This document shows positions 1 through 8,121 of a stretch of 64,000 bases of DNA, in pieces. The first letter of the stretch is position 1, and the number at the start of each line of letters is the position of its first letter. A program made the position numbers and the translations under genes. The notes under the pieces are model-generated. The model saw only the letters and a program-made list of their open reading frames with translations, did not search any database and was not told the origin of the DNA. The DNA is from Bacillus sp. OV166. Lineage in GTDB: Bacteria; Bacillota; Bacilli; Bacillales; Cytobacillaceae. The stretch covers positions 3,171,001-3,235,000 of the forward strand of contig NZ_FXWM01000001.1 in the NCBI RefSeq assembly GCF_900177675.1. Direction: 5' to 3'.

Positions 1-60
1 CGAACCAATGATGCAATACATGAGAAGGTGCTTGTTGAACTAACTGGGTGCAAGAGTTGA
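1..60 (+). CDS. 3' end of a gene cut by the window edge
   Basis: Frame 1 is open from base 1 for 19 codons to TGA at 58-60 and reads RTNDAIHEKVLVELTGCKS. The same tail (EKVLVELTG) closes the remnant at 52901-53134, so this looks like real coding sequence. The last seven codons are encoded by the left arm of the cassette repeat at 38-118. Function cannot be told. Confidence 0.45.
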   Translation, partial: RTNDAIHEKVLVELTGCKS

Positions 61-118
61 AGATAAAGGCTGTCATTGAGGCAGCCTTTTCTAATTGTAC
101 TAACGGGGCAGGTTAGTG
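38..118 (+). repeat. cassette repeat, full copy
   Basis: Left arm AACTAAC-TGGGTGC (38), core hairpin GGCTG/CAGCC followed by T-run, inner CTAACGGGGCAG, right arm GTTAGTG ending 118. Confidence 0.85.
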
Positions 119-231
119 ATTATCTTATTTTCTCCTAAAGATAAATTTTAAAACTTTTTTGAAAGACTTGAAAATATCGATTTTTTCTCTTCTAACTGGC
201 TGATAGAATAAAAGGGAAGGGGGAGAGACAA

Positions 232-621
232 TTGCTGCAGGAACATGTTTTTTTTGAAGACACAGAGAATGAAATAACCATCAGCAGTACCCGGATCGTG
301 GTAGAGAACAAAGTATTCTCATCCGGGCACCTGGTATCCTATGAAATGACGGTGGAAGAGGTGGGAAGGCCTACGAATTCCCTTTTGTTTAGTATCGGAT
401 TCGTCATCCTGGGAGCTGCCCTAAACAATAAGAGTCTGGCGATAGCGGGCGGTATTGTGCTGTTGCTGACCATGATTCTTTGGGCTTTCAGCTACTTACG
501 CCGGGATAAAGGCCTGCTGCTCTCATTTTCTTCAGGGGAGGAATTTATCCTGAACGAACGGAACTACAACCTTCCGGGTATCCAGCGGGCGTTGAATGAA
601 CTCTTGATTTTCAGGGGATGA
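232..621 (+). CDS. small membrane protein, DUF6232-like
   Basis: 129 residues from a TTG start placed behind the strong ribosome binding site GGGGGAGAG. An N-terminal beta-rich segment (about 1-45) precedes two adjacent membrane helices (about 48-65 and 70-88), followed by a short soluble tail. This layout and the opening 'DTENEITISSTRIVVENK' recall DUF6232 membrane proteins of unknown role; the family call is from memory of its pattern and is not certain. It stands alone between the repeat at 38-118 and the lipoprotein gene. Confidence 0.65.
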   Translation: MLQEHVFFEDTENEITISSTRIVVENKVFSSGHLVSYEMTVEEVGRPTNSLLFSIGFVILGAALNNKSLAIAGGIVLLLTMILWAFSYLRRDKGLLLSFSSGEEFILNERNYNLPGIQRALNELLIFRG

Positions 622-767
622 AAATAGAAGAAAAGGATACCTGGTTGTTGCCCAAGCCGACTTGAAAAACTAGTAACCATACAAAGGTACCTTTTCTTAT
701 TAAGCTAAAGGGGCAGTTTAATTGAACTAGAATTGTTAAAATAAAGATAAAAGAGGGTTTAATGTAA

Positions 768-1748
768 ATGAAAAAGATAATAGTTGTTTGGGTAGTTCTT
801 TTTGGGGTAGTACTTTCTGGATGTGGAAAAACGACAGGTGAATCAACCAAAACTTCCCCACAAAGTTCGAAGCAAAAAACAAAAACAACAGAAACGACAT
901 CACAAAGTTCGAAGCAAAACACAAAACCGGCAGTGAAAACATCGCCATCTAGAAGTTCAACATCTTCAGAAGTACCACATGCGAGTGATAATATCAGTGG
1001 AGTTTGGCTGGCAACAGGAAAACAGGATGGGGTAAGTAGCACTTGGTACTTTAACAATGGGCAATTAACAGTCAATTCCGTGTACCATTTTTCTTATGTA
1101 ATCGCTAAAAATAAAGATTCTCATGGGTATACTGTTGTAACGATAACAAATAAAGAAGCCAAAAAACATGCTCTATTATTGAAAAGAAATGGTAGTAATT
1201 TTGACGGTAGAACTGTTGAAGGTAAGGCTTATGAAAAATATTTAATTGATGGAACGGTTCCAAATGGACAAATTATCGAATTTATTTATCAACAGAAACA
1301 GGAAAAAGTTGATTCCCAAAATGCTTCTCTCAAAGAGATGGAGAATTTAAAGAAGACGCTTAGGACATGTATATTTGATAAGTATATGCCTAGTCCTGAT
1401 TATGTTTATGCAAAAGGTATTAACTGGTCTGAGAATTTTTATGATAATTTAACCGCCAATGAGATATGGAATGTTATAGAGGAATTTAAGAAAAAAAATA
1501 ACGGTGAAGAACGAACTCTGTTTGAACAAGCCCAAAACCTTTCTCAGAATGCACCCATAAAAGATAATTGGAAAGAGCTATTTTTAGAGGACTGGAATAA
1601 CAGTTATTATAAGGAAGATAAAATAGAAAAATTAATTGATAGAGGTGATTTTGTAGAGGTTTATACGGATTCTTTACCTTATACGGGCGAAAAAGATAAT
1701 TATCCTTTTGTAACATTAGATAAAAGAACTGGTTATTGGCATGGATAG
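768..1748 (+). CDS. putative lipoprotein
   Basis: 326 residues. The signal peptide has a basic start, a hydrophobic stretch and lipobox LSGC (Cys about 19), predicting lipid anchoring on the outer face of the membrane. A Ser/Thr/Lys/Gln-rich linker (20-70) holds a repeated 'QSSKQ' motif, and the rest is a charged globular region. I do not recognise the domain. It is a single gene between the repeats at 38 and 1855. Confidence 0.7.
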   Translation: MKKIIVVWVVLFGVVLSGCGKTTGESTKTSPQSSKQKTKTTETTSQSSKQNTKPAVKTSPSRSSTSSEVPHASDNISGVWLATGKQDGVSSTWYFNNGQLTVNSVYHFSYVIAKNKDSHGYTVVTITNKEAKKHALLLKRNGSNFDGRTVEGKAYEKYLIDGTVPNGQIIEFIYQQKQEKVDSQNASLKEMENLKKTLRTCIFDKYMPSPDYVYAKGINWSENFYDNLTANEIWNVIEEFKKKNNGEERTLFEQAQNLSQNAPIKDNWKELFLEDWNNSYYKEDKIEKLIDRGDFVEVYTDSLPYTGEKDNYPFVTLDKRTGYWHG

Positions 1749-1854
1749 AATTTATAAGGAGGCTCGCCGACATCTATTTTTAAAAGAAAGTATAAAATTT
1801 TTCACCCACCACAGTTTGATAAAATAAGTTATGTTTTTGTTGGAATCCTTCTTC

Positions 1855-1935
1855 AACTAAAGGGTGCAAGAGTTTAAGATCCAGCTGCCAGACTTGGTGG
1901 CTTTTTCTTATTGCATTAACGTAAGCAGTTTAGTT
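1855..1935 (+). repeat. cassette repeat, full copy
   Basis: Left arm AACTAAAGGGTGC; core AGCTGCCA..TGGTGGCT with T-run; inner CATTAACG; right arm GTTTAGTTGAATAA. Confidence 0.85.
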
Positions 1936-2123
1936 GAATAAAACTTCCTTAATCTTTTTATATATTGTAGCTGTGATTATTGAAAATAAAGTATTAAATG
2001 TATAACCATATAATAAGTATAGGAAGTGAAAAGGAGTTTTCCTCGTTGTTTTTATTTCTTGTTTTCTTTTTATCTCCAACTTTCTTCCTTTTATTATAAA
2101 GGGAAAAGACAAGGTGAGTGAAT

Positions 2124-2558
2124 ATGTTGAAAAATAGATTCAAATTAATCGGTTTTCTTTTTCGTCAAGAAAAAGAAGCAAGTCTTCAAACAAAAATGAT
2201 TAAAGTATCTAGTGGAGAAAGGACAACCAAATTAACCGTTCAAGTTGCAGATACTCAAGAAAAAAGAGATAAGGGCTTAATGTTTGTTAGAAAATTACCC
2301 AAAAATGAGGGGATGCTATTTGTATTTTCAGGAAAAACATATGGCGGTTTTTGGATGAAAAACACCTTAATTCCTTTATCTATTTCATTTCTTGATTCAG
2401 ATGGGAAAATTCTAAAAATACTAGATATGGTGCCATGTAAAGAGGATGAATGTCCTACTTATGATCCGGAACTTTCTTATCATTATGCAATCGAAGTTAA
2501 TCTTGGATGGTTTGAAAAGAATCAAATCAAAGTAGGGGATTTTGTAAAGCTTGATTAA
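2124..2558 (+). CDS. DUF192 family protein
   Basis: 144 residues. ATG 2124 is chosen over the in-frame GTG 2118 because AAGGTGAG (2111-2118) is correctly spaced for the ATG. The DUF192 signature is clear: 'VADTQEKRDKGLMFV', 'EGMLFVF', 'GFWMKNTLIPLSISFLD' and a final 'GWFEKNQIKVGDFV'. DUF192 proteins are small beta-rich proteins, often exported, of unresolved function; the N-terminus here is not a convincing signal peptide. A strong terminator follows at once. Confidence 0.85.
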   Translation: MLKNRFKLIGFLFRQEKEASLQTKMIKVSSGERTTKLTVQVADTQEKRDKGLMFVRKLPKNEGMLFVFSGKTYGGFWMKNTLIPLSISFLDSDGKILKILDMVPCKEDECPTYDPELSYHYAIEVNLGWFEKNQIKVGDFVKLD

Positions 2559-2599
2559 AATCACCTCACCTCTATGAGTTCTTAGAGGTGATTTTTTAA
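2557..2599 (+). terminator. Rho-independent terminator after the DUF192 gene
   Basis: AAATCACCTC pairs with GAGGTGATTT and is followed by a T-run. It is separate from the repeat that follows at 2649. Confidence 0.8.
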
Positions 2600-2648
2600 T
2601 AGATATTTATGCTAATATTACTGAAAAGATTGTGAATTAATGTACTTA

Positions 2649-2727
2649 AACAAACGGGTGCAAGAGTTCAAGATCGGAGCTGTCAATGAGGCAGCTTTTC
2701 TTATTGAGTTAATGAAGCAGGATAGTG
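2649..2727 (+). repeat. cassette repeat, full copy
   Basis: Left arm AACAAACGGGTGC preceded by the TGTACTTAA flank; core GGAGCTGTC..GAGGCAGCT; right arm GGATAGTGGAAG. Confidence 0.85.
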
Positions 2728-2798
2728 GAAGAGGAAAGAATAAAAAGTTGGTATCCATAAACACTAAAATATAAAAAATAGATATGGAAGGAAATATT

Positions 2799-3062
2799 AT
2801 GCAAAAAGTTATAAAAGTGGTGTGCCTTTCTTTAATTTATTTGCTATTCATTCTACGTTTTTTTACTAATGTCTTTGTAGGAAATCCAATTATAGCAATA
2901 CTTTTAGGGATACTCTTTCTACTGCTAGCAATTGTTGAACGTAAACAAAATAATGCTAAGTATAAAATGTATTTGGGTGTATCAGGAATAGTTTTTCTAT
3001 TAGCAGTTTTTATGATTTTGTTTCCAGGTGCCCCTTTATTTAGTAAAGGCTTATTAAAGTAA
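2799..3062 (+). CDS. small membrane protein
   Basis: 87 residues from ATG 2799, which has GGAAGGA 7 bases upstream (an in-frame ATG at 2784 has no such site). Three hydrophobic helices fill most of the length, separated by a short basic loop (ERKQNNAKYK). No family is recognised. The TAA stop is part of the left arm (AAGTAAC) of the repeat at 3057. Confidence 0.6.
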   Translation: MQKVIKVVCLSLIYLLFILRFFTNVFVGNPIIAILLGILFLLLAIVERKQNNAKYKMYLGVSGIVFLLAVFMILFPGAPLFSKGLLK

Positions 3063-3128
3063 CGGGTGCGATTCTTCATTAACGAAGTATCGCTTTTTCT
3101 TATTCAATTAACGGATGCAAAATAGTTA
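3057..3128 (+). repeat. cassette repeat, full copy, short-hairpin core
   Basis: Left arm AAGTAACGGGTGC overlaps the stop of the gene before it; core GCGAT..ATCGC; inner AATTAACGG; right arm AATAGTTAAATAAG. Confidence 0.75.
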
Positions 3129-3169
3129 AATAAGCAGTATTAGAATTCCTTAAATTCGGGAGGTATCAA

Positions 3170-3342
3170 ATGGGAAGGTATCTTGTAGGGGTTGTAACGG
3201 TTATTTGTGGAATATTACTCTTAATCATTAACCAAGGTAAAGACTTTAAAGAGGTCGAAGAATCAATAGTAATAGCTATAGCTATTCATTTCTAATAGGC
3301 GGATTTATTTATATAGTATATAAATTTATTCGAAAGCGATAA
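3170..3342 (+). pseudogene. small membrane protein, probably frameshifted
   Basis: ATG 3170 with CGGGAGGT upstream opens a 41-codon frame (MGRYLVGVVTVICGILLL...) that stops at 3295. A different frame continues with a hydrophobic helix and basic end (LIGGFIYIVYKFIRKR) to TAA at 3340-3342. The join near 3275-3290, rich in AATAGTAATAGCTATAGC, looks like a frameshift in a two-helix protein of about 57 residues. Confidence 0.45.
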
Positions 3343-3353
3343 ATTCCTTCTTC

Positions 3354-3420
3354 CACTAACGGGTGCAAGAGTTTAACACCCCGTTACCATTTTGGTGGTT
3401 ATTAGAAAAGAGTTAAACGA
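3354..3420 (+). repeat. cassette repeat, left part only
   Basis: Left arm CACTAACGGGTGCAAGAG and part of a core. A recombinase remnant follows instead of the right arm. Confidence 0.75.
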
Positions 3421-3422
3421 AG

Positions 3423-3449
3423 CAACACTCTTTAAAGGTGTTGCTTTTG
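3423..3449 (-). terminator. hairpin after the recombinase remnant
   Basis: AGCAACACT pairs with AGGTGTTGC around a short loop. Equivalent hairpins follow the other remnants near 6547, 8087 and 25377. Confidence 0.55.
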
Positions 3450-3468
3450 TACATATTTGAACCATTGA

Positions 3469-3675
3469 TTAAAAATATTTTCTATACAATTCTTGTCTAA
3501 GACTACCACTTAATTGGGCATAAATTTTTGTAGTTTCGCTCTTCTGGTGACCAAGTAGACTTTGGATAACATCAAGAGGTGCTCCATTATTCAACAAATG
3601 TGTTGCATAGCTATGTCTTAGTTGGTGTGGATGAATTACTTTACTAATCTCTGCCCTATCAGAAATCCGCTTAAC
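3469..3675 (-). pseudogene. tyrosine recombinase, C-terminal fragment
   Basis: The fragment encodes the end of a XerC/D-type recombinase: [14 protein letters not shown] (box II His-x-x-Arg), [10 protein letters not shown] (second His) and the catalytic Tyr in TTKIYAQL, then the tail RQELYRKYF. The N-terminal half is missing. Homology to the copy at 8122 runs through AATCCGCTTAA and stops exactly where the next cassette repeat's core CTTAACGG begins, so the gene was cut at a repeat core. It reads antisense to the array, directly behind a left arm. Confidence 0.8.
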
Positions 3676-3746
3676 GGTGCGAGAGTTGAAGAACGGAGCT
3701 GTCATTGTGGCAGCTTTTCTTATTCTACTAACGGTGCAGTTGAGTT
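3669..3746 (+). repeat. cassette repeat, full copy
   Basis: Left arm GCTTAACGGTGC fits integron consensus RYYYAAC exactly; core GGAGCTGTCATTGTGGCAGCT; inner CTAACGGTGCA; right arm GTTGAGTTTAAG. It is fused to the recombinase remnant. Confidence 0.8.
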
Positions 3747-3770
3747 TAAGAAGGATTGCTGGTTGTGAAC

Positions 3771-3814
3771 TGCACCCGAATTGTTAGATACAACTAACAA
3801 TTCGAGGTGCAGTT
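3771..3814 (+). promoter_or_regulatory. hairpin sequestering the orfA ribosome binding site
   Basis: Left terminal repeat CGAATTGTTAG pairs with CTAACAATTCG and TGCACC with GGTGCA around a 6-base loop, followed by six T. The orfA site GAGGTG lies inside the 3' strand. Transcripts entering from outside should fold it, blocking translation or ending transcription. Confidence 0.6.
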
Positions 3815-3818
3815 TTTT

Positions 3819-4328
3819 ATGACGAAATATTCTTTGGAAACAAAATTAGTTACAGTTCATGCTTATCTTGAGGGTGTGGAATCCTTCAAGGATATAGCTC
3901 AAAAATACAATATAAGTCCAACAATGTTAAAAAAGTGGGTAGCGAAGTTTCGCGAACATGGAGAGGAAGCTTTTCAAGAAATATATACAAATTACACAGT
4001 GGAGTTTAAAATGGACGTACTTAAATATATAAACAAGATGGGGGCGTCCATCGAAGAAGCAACTTCAGTATTCAATATTCCTAGCTCTAGCACCGTGTGG
4101 AATTGGAAGTATTTATTTGAAACACAAGGGATTGACGCTCTACAATCAAAGGTAAAGGGGCGTCCATCCATGAAGAAGGTTCCAAAGAAAAATCCACCAG
4201 TTGAAGGTTCGGAAGAATCGTTACGTACAGAAAATGAGCAACTTCGTATGGAGAATGCATATTTAAAAAAGTTACTTACCTTAATTCAAGAAAAGGCAAA
4301 GTCTCAGAACAAGACAAATCTCAAGTAA
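3819..4328 (+). CDS. IS3-family transposase OrfA
   Basis: 169 residues from ATG 3819 (behind GAGGTG). Two helix-turn-helix regions bind element ends: 'SFKDIAQKYNISPTMLKKWV' type near the N-terminus and 'SIEEATSVFNIPSSSTVWNWK' type mid-protein. A leucine-zipper-like coiled coil (ENEQLRMENAYLKKLL) closes the protein, as in the IS150 group. A perfect slippery heptamer A-AAA-AAG at 4265-4271, in the right phase, would give the -1 shift into OrfB. Confidence 0.9.
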   Translation: MTKYSLETKLVTVHAYLEGVESFKDIAQKYNISPTMLKKWVAKFREHGEEAFQEIYTNYTVEFKMDVLKYINKMGASIEEATSVFNIPSSSTVWNWKYLFETQGIDALQSKVKGRPSMKKVPKKNPPVEGSEESLRTENEQLRMENAYLKKLLTLIQEKAKSQNKTNLK

Positions 4329-5167
4329 TCTATGAATTAAGGCATGAATATAAAATCATTCATTTAGTAAAGATAGCTGATATTCCACGCAGTACGTATT
4401 ATTACTGGGTAAAACAAATGAATCGACCTGATAAATATAGCGAAGTGAAAAAAGTCATCCAACAGATTTTTGATGAACACCAGGGGCGATATGGCTATCG
4501 TCGTATCAAACTGGAATTACGTAATCGTGCCATAAAACTAAATCATAAAACAGTCCGTCGTTTAATGATTGAATTGGGTTTAAAATGTCTAGTTCGTATG
4601 AAGAAGTATCGCTCATACCGTGGAAAAGTAGGTAAAATTGCGCCCAATATTTTAGAACGCGATTTCCAAGCAGCGAAACCCAATGAGAAGTGGGTAACGG
4701 ATGTAACGGAATTTCATTTACATGGAGAAAAGCTATATTTATCGCCGATTCTCGATCTATATAACGGGGAAATTATTGCGTATAATCTTGAAAAGCGTCC
4801 TGTTTATCCACTTGTTTCAAAGATGTTGGATAAAGCATTTGAACGATTAAAAGATGGCAATACCCCTATTCTTCACTCAGATCAGGGCTGGCATTATCAG
4901 ATGAAGCAGTATCAACACGCGTTAAAAGAAAAAGGGATTACACAAAGCATGTCACGTAAGGGAAATTGTTTAGATAACGCAGTCATGGAGAACTTCTTTG
5001 GCTTATTAAAGAGTGAATTACTATATCTCAGAGAATTTGACAGTATGGAGCAATTCAAACAAGAATTAGAAGATTATATCCACTACTACAACCACAAACG
5101 AATTAAGGCAAAATTAAAAGGCATGAGTCCGGTTCAATACCGAACTCATGCCCAGGAAGCTGCCTAA
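4268..5167 (+). CDS. IS3-family transposase OrfB (via -1 frameshift)
   Basis: The -1 frame is open without stops from the slippery site at 4265-4271 to TAA 5165-5167, so the active product would be an OrfAB fusion. It has the HTH_21 segment (QGRYGYRRIKLELR) and an RNase H-like DDE core: Asp in WVTDVTEF, Asp in HSDQGWHYQ and Glu in NAVMENFFGLLKSE. The C-terminus YNHKRIKAKLKGMSPVQYR is typical. Both frames are intact, so the element may be active. Confidence 0.9.
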   Translation, partial: KVTYLNSRKGKVSEQDKSQVIYELRHEYKIIHLVKIADIPRSTYYYWVKQMNRPDKYSEVKKVIQQIFDEHQGRYGYRRIKLELRNRAIKLNHKTVRRLMIELGLKCLVRMKKYRSYRGKVGKIAPNILERDFQAAKPNEKWVTDVTEFHLHGEKLYLSPILDLYNGEIIAYNLEKRPVYPLVSKMLDKAFERLKDGNTPILHSDQGWHYQMKQYQHALKEKGITQSMSRKGNCLDNAVMENFFGLLKSELLYLREFDSMEQFKQELEDYIHYYNHKRIKAKLKGMSPVQYRTHAQEAA

Positions 5168-5193
5168 TATTCGTGTCTAACTTTTCGGGTTCA

Positions 5194-5245
5194 GATCAGT
5201 TGAGGCGGTCCTTTTTTCTTTTTCGACTAACGGAAAGGTTAGTTG
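5194..5245 (+). repeat. cassette repeat, right half
   Basis: Begins at the IS right end; core remnant GGCGGTCC with T-run, inner CGACTAACGG and right arm GTTAGTTGATTAA. The left half is not seen across the IS. Confidence 0.75.
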
Positions 5246-5364
5246 ATTAAAGGGAATTTAAGGTTGGCAGAAGAATACATTTTTTCTAGGGAGATTTTCT
5301 TTTAATAGACATATAAAATCGAACGTATATAATATTACATGTAATCAAAAAGGAGGGGGCTATC

Positions 5365-6357
5365 ATGGTTTACCAAGCAGATCAAACTCGATATGACAAT
5401 ATGAAATATAATCGAAGCGGACATTCCGGTCTTCAGCTCCCAGCCATATCACTGGGCTTATGGCATAATTTTGGTGGTGTTGATACATATGAAAATGGCC
5501 GTGCCATGCTTAGACGAGCATTCGATTTAGGTATTACACATTTTGACTTAGCTAATAATTATGGCCCACCTGCAGGATCAGCCGAAGAAATGTTTGGTAG
5601 GATGCTAAAAACAGATTTTGCTCCATACCGGGATGAAATGATCATTTCATCAAAAGCAGGGTATTATATGTGGCCAGGCCCTTATGGGGATTGGGGGTCA
5701 AGGAAATATCTCATTTCAAGTCTAGACCAAAGCCTAAAGCGAATGGGGTTGGATTATGTTGATATTTTCTATTCACATAGACCTGATCCAAACACGCCAC
5801 TTGAAGAAACGATGGGGGCATTAGACTCAATTGTTCGCCAGGGTAAAGCATTATATGTTGGAATTTCAAGCTACAGTGCTGAACAAACAGATGAAGCAAT
5901 CAAAATATTGAATCAATTAGGCACTCCTCTTGTCATTCATCAACCTAGCTATTCGATGCTGAATAGATGGATTGAAGATGGCTTGCAAGATGTTTTGCAA
6001 GAAAACGGTGTTGGATCGATCGCCTTTTGTCCATTAGCACAAGGATTGTTAACCAATAAATACTTGCATGGGATTCCTACTGATTCTAGGGCATCAAAAT
6101 CAACAGGCGCATTGGGTACTGATCAAGTAACGGAAGTTGTAATTAATCGTGTCCAGCAGTTAAATGTAATCGCTGTAGAACGTGGTCAAAACCTGGCACA
6201 AATGGCCCTAGCATGGGTATTAAGAGGTGGTAAAGTTACATCCGCCCTGATCGGTGCAAGCCGTGTAAGCCAAATTGAAGAAAACGTTGCAGCATTAAAT
6301 AACCTAGGTTTCTCTGAAGAAGAATTGAATCGTATTGAAGATATCCTAAAAAGCTAA
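5365..6357 (+). CDS. aldo/keto reductase, YghZ/GAP-reductase type
   Basis: 330 residues, full length for the family, with AGGAGGGGG upstream of the ATG. It reduces carbonyl groups with NADPH; close relatives act on L-glyceraldehyde 3-phosphate or methylglyoxal. Signatures: GITHFDLANNYGPPAGSAEE (Asp and the catalytic Tyr of the tetrad), Lys in ISSKAGYYMW, His in YSHRPDPNTPLEE, and the cofactor-binding IGASRVSQIEEN near the end. It is a single gene with its own terminator and could be a housekeeping gene within the array. Confidence 0.9.
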   Translation: MVYQADQTRYDNMKYNRSGHSGLQLPAISLGLWHNFGGVDTYENGRAMLRRAFDLGITHFDLANNYGPPAGSAEEMFGRMLKTDFAPYRDEMIISSKAGYYMWPGPYGDWGSRKYLISSLDQSLKRMGLDYVDIFYSHRPDPNTPLEETMGALDSIVRQGKALYVGISSYSAEQTDEAIKILNQLGTPLVIHQPSYSMLNRWIEDGLQDVLQENGVGSIAFCPLAQGLLTNKYLHGIPTDSRASKSTGALGTDQVTEVVINRVQQLNVIAVERGQNLAQMALAWVLRGGKVTSALIGASRVSQIEENVAALNNLGFSEEELNRIEDILKS

Positions 6358-6366
6358 AACTCAAGT

Positions 6367-6399
6367 AGCCTGCCTGATGCATCAAGGCAGGCTTTTTTG
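6367..6399 (+). terminator. terminator of the aldo/keto reductase gene
   Basis: AGCCTGCCT / AGGCAGGCT stem with nine-base loop and T6. Confidence 0.85.
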
Positions 6400-6521
6400 T
6401 GCCTTAATGCGTTAATCTGATATGCAATAGTATCTATTTTGGAGTGTATAAACCCAATTTATAAATTTGATTTAAATGATAATCAACTGAATTGAATTGA
6501 GTATGTGAAGAATTATACTTA

Positions 6522-6575
6522 AACAAACGGGTGCAAGAGTGAAATAAAGCAACGCAATCGCATTGCTTATTTTAT
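6522..6575 (+). repeat. cassette repeat, left part
   Basis: Left arm AACAAACGGGTGCAAGAGTG with the ATTATACTTAA flank, then hairpin GCAACGC..GCATTGC and a recombinase tail. No right arm. Confidence 0.75.
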
Positions 6576-6614
6576 TTAAAAATACTTTCTATATAATTCC
6601 TGCCTGATACTTCC
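6576..6614 (-). pseudogene. tyrosine recombinase, last 12 codons
   Basis: Reads [12 protein letters not shown] then stop, matching the ends of the copies at 3469 and 8122. The rest of the gene is gone. It lies behind a repeat left arm, as the other remnants do. Confidence 0.65.
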
Positions 6615-6769
6615 GCTTTTCACGATTATCCAGATATCGTTTTAACCAAATTTCGCAGCGGATAATTAAAATAAACCTTTATCCCACCTCTTTACTATCA
6701 GTGAGTTGGAGAGAAGGCTTAAATAAGTAAAAGCCGTAATTCCAAAAAGACCTTGTATTTTTTACTTGC

Positions 6770-7867
6770 TCAAAATGTTGCCTCAGCAGGATAGCCTCGT
6801 TGTTCCCAGTATCCTTGAATACGAGTGGATGCAAATTCAACACGATTTACCCATTTGATAGATTTGTACCCATACATTTTTGGCACCACCAATCGAAGCG
6901 GAAAACCTTGTTCGACGCGAAGCGGCTGATTGTCCATCTTATAAGCTAGAAGAACATCGGATTCCATCGCCTCTTTAAGGGATAAACTTTCTGTATAGAC
7001 CCCATCAGCAGAATAGAAGGTGATGAATGAAGCTTCTGAAGTGGGTTTTACCAATGAAACAAGCTCGCGGATGCGAATTCCTTCCCATTCCACATCCGTT
7101 ACCGTCCATCCCGTAACGCATTGGAAATTTTTGATCTGTTTTGTAACAGGTAAAGACGTCAATTGATCCAACGTAATGGATTTTTTAGTAGTTACTAGAC
7201 CGTCAATTTTCAACTGGTACTTGTTGAGCGAGACCTTTGGATAGTTGTCTGTCACAGTAAAATATTCCGGAAACACATGTATCCCCGGTCTCGAATCTGT
7301 TGATACTTTCTCGCGTGTAGTGAAAAGCTTCGAGAAAGGAGTCATTGAAATTGCACCAATCACTAATCCTGAAACTCCCCATCGCAGAAATTGTCTGCGT
7401 TCTGAATCCATTTTTTTCGTCACGTAAGTTTGGGGATATTGTGTTCCGGTTGCTTTGAAGAAACCATGCATGATAAACCAAATTCCTAAAAGATAAGACA
7501 AATTCCCATGCCAAGCGAAGGCAGCCTCTCTTATGCTTGCGGGAAACCAATTGACCTTCCACAAAGAAAATCCAGTTAAAACGATTGCTGTACCAAAAAA
7601 TATTGGCATAAACCAGTCGACTTTTCGTATGCGGTTCACCTTTGGCAACTTCTTCACAATAGGAGAAAATAACGACAGAAAAAAAACGATTCCAAAGAAA
7701 ATATGAGCATCATAAAGGAAGAATAGATACCGTATCAGCCTTACATGAAAAAATGGGATATTAAGAGCAAGTCCTGTTACCATGAGAACTAAAAAGGATA
7801 CAATGGAATAATGGTGTAGCCATACATAATATTTCGTCCATTTCCCATGAGGAAACCATTTCTTCAT
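6770..7867 (-). CDS. cytochrome b561-like / molybdopterin oxidoreductase fusion
   Basis: 365 residues in two parts. The first 150 hold four membrane helices with His18/19, 55, 120 and 134 placed to ligate haem as in cytochrome b561-type proteins. After a fifth hydrophobic stretch (about 162-176) comes a sulfite-oxidase-fold molybdopterin domain (about 195-365) with Cys250 in NFQCVTGW as likely Mo ligand and PLRLVVPKMYGYKSIKWV at the end. I infer a membrane-bound Mo enzyme exchanging electrons with the quinone pool; the substrate is unknown. Good start with AGGGGGAAAA upstream. Confidence 0.8.
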   Translation of the reverse strand: MKKWFPHGKWTKYYVWLHHYSIVSFLVLMVTGLALNIPFFHVRLIRYLFFLYDAHIFFGIVFFLSLFSPIVKKLPKVNRIRKVDWFMPIFFGTAIVLTGFSLWKVNWFPASIREAAFAWHGNLSYLLGIWFIMHGFFKATGTQYPQTYVTKKMDSERRQFLRWGVSGLVIGAISMTPFSKLFTTREKVSTDSRPGIHVFPEYFTVTDNYPKVSLNKYQLKIDGLVTTKKSITLDQLTSLPVTKQIKNFQCVTGWTVTDVEWEGIRIRELVSLVKPTSEASFITFYSADGVYTESLSLKEAMESDVLLAYKMDNQPLRVEQGFPLRLVVPKMYGYKSIKWVNRVEFASTRIQGYWEQRGYPAEATF

Positions 7868-8059
7868 TTTTCCCCCTCACAATCATTAGTATTTTGTTGA
7901 ATTATAGCATGGAAAACTTAATAAAGTCTTAAAGCATTCTCCAATAAATTTGCTCCCATGGTCTTTTATATCTGGTATCCATCTTATTCCTATGGTTTTA
8001 TTTCATCTAAAGCAAAAAACTATAAAATTAATCTAACATTTAATACTTTTTTCTTCTTC

Positions 8060-8118
8060 AAGTAACGGGGGCAAGAGTGAAATAAAGCAACGCTATCGTG
8101 AGATGCGTTGCTTATTTA
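8060..8118 (+). repeat. cassette repeat, left part
   Basis: Left arm AAGTAACGGGGGCAAGAG, then hairpin GCAACGC..GCGTTGC and a recombinase remnant. Confidence 0.7.
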
Positions 8119-8121
8119 TTT

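Larger units (their letters stand above)
3771..5193 (+). mobile_element. IS3-family element (IS150-like)
   Basis: Imperfect terminal inverted repeats TGCACCCGAATTGTTAGATAC (left) and TGAACCCGAAAAGTTAGACAC (read inwards from the right) bound overlapping orfA and orfB frames. No clear target duplication is seen. The element interrupts a cassette repeat, whose right half survives at 5194-5245. Confidence 0.85.

Noticed and set aside
2837..3079. Minus-strand ORF opposite the small membrane gene
   Set aside because: Antisense shadow without a start site; the plus frame has a proper ribosome site and helices.
3771..3812. Reverse-oriented cassette repeat (TGCACCC..GTTAG)
   Set aside because: It is the left terminal inverted repeat of the IS3-type element; the likeness to a reversed arm is probably chance.
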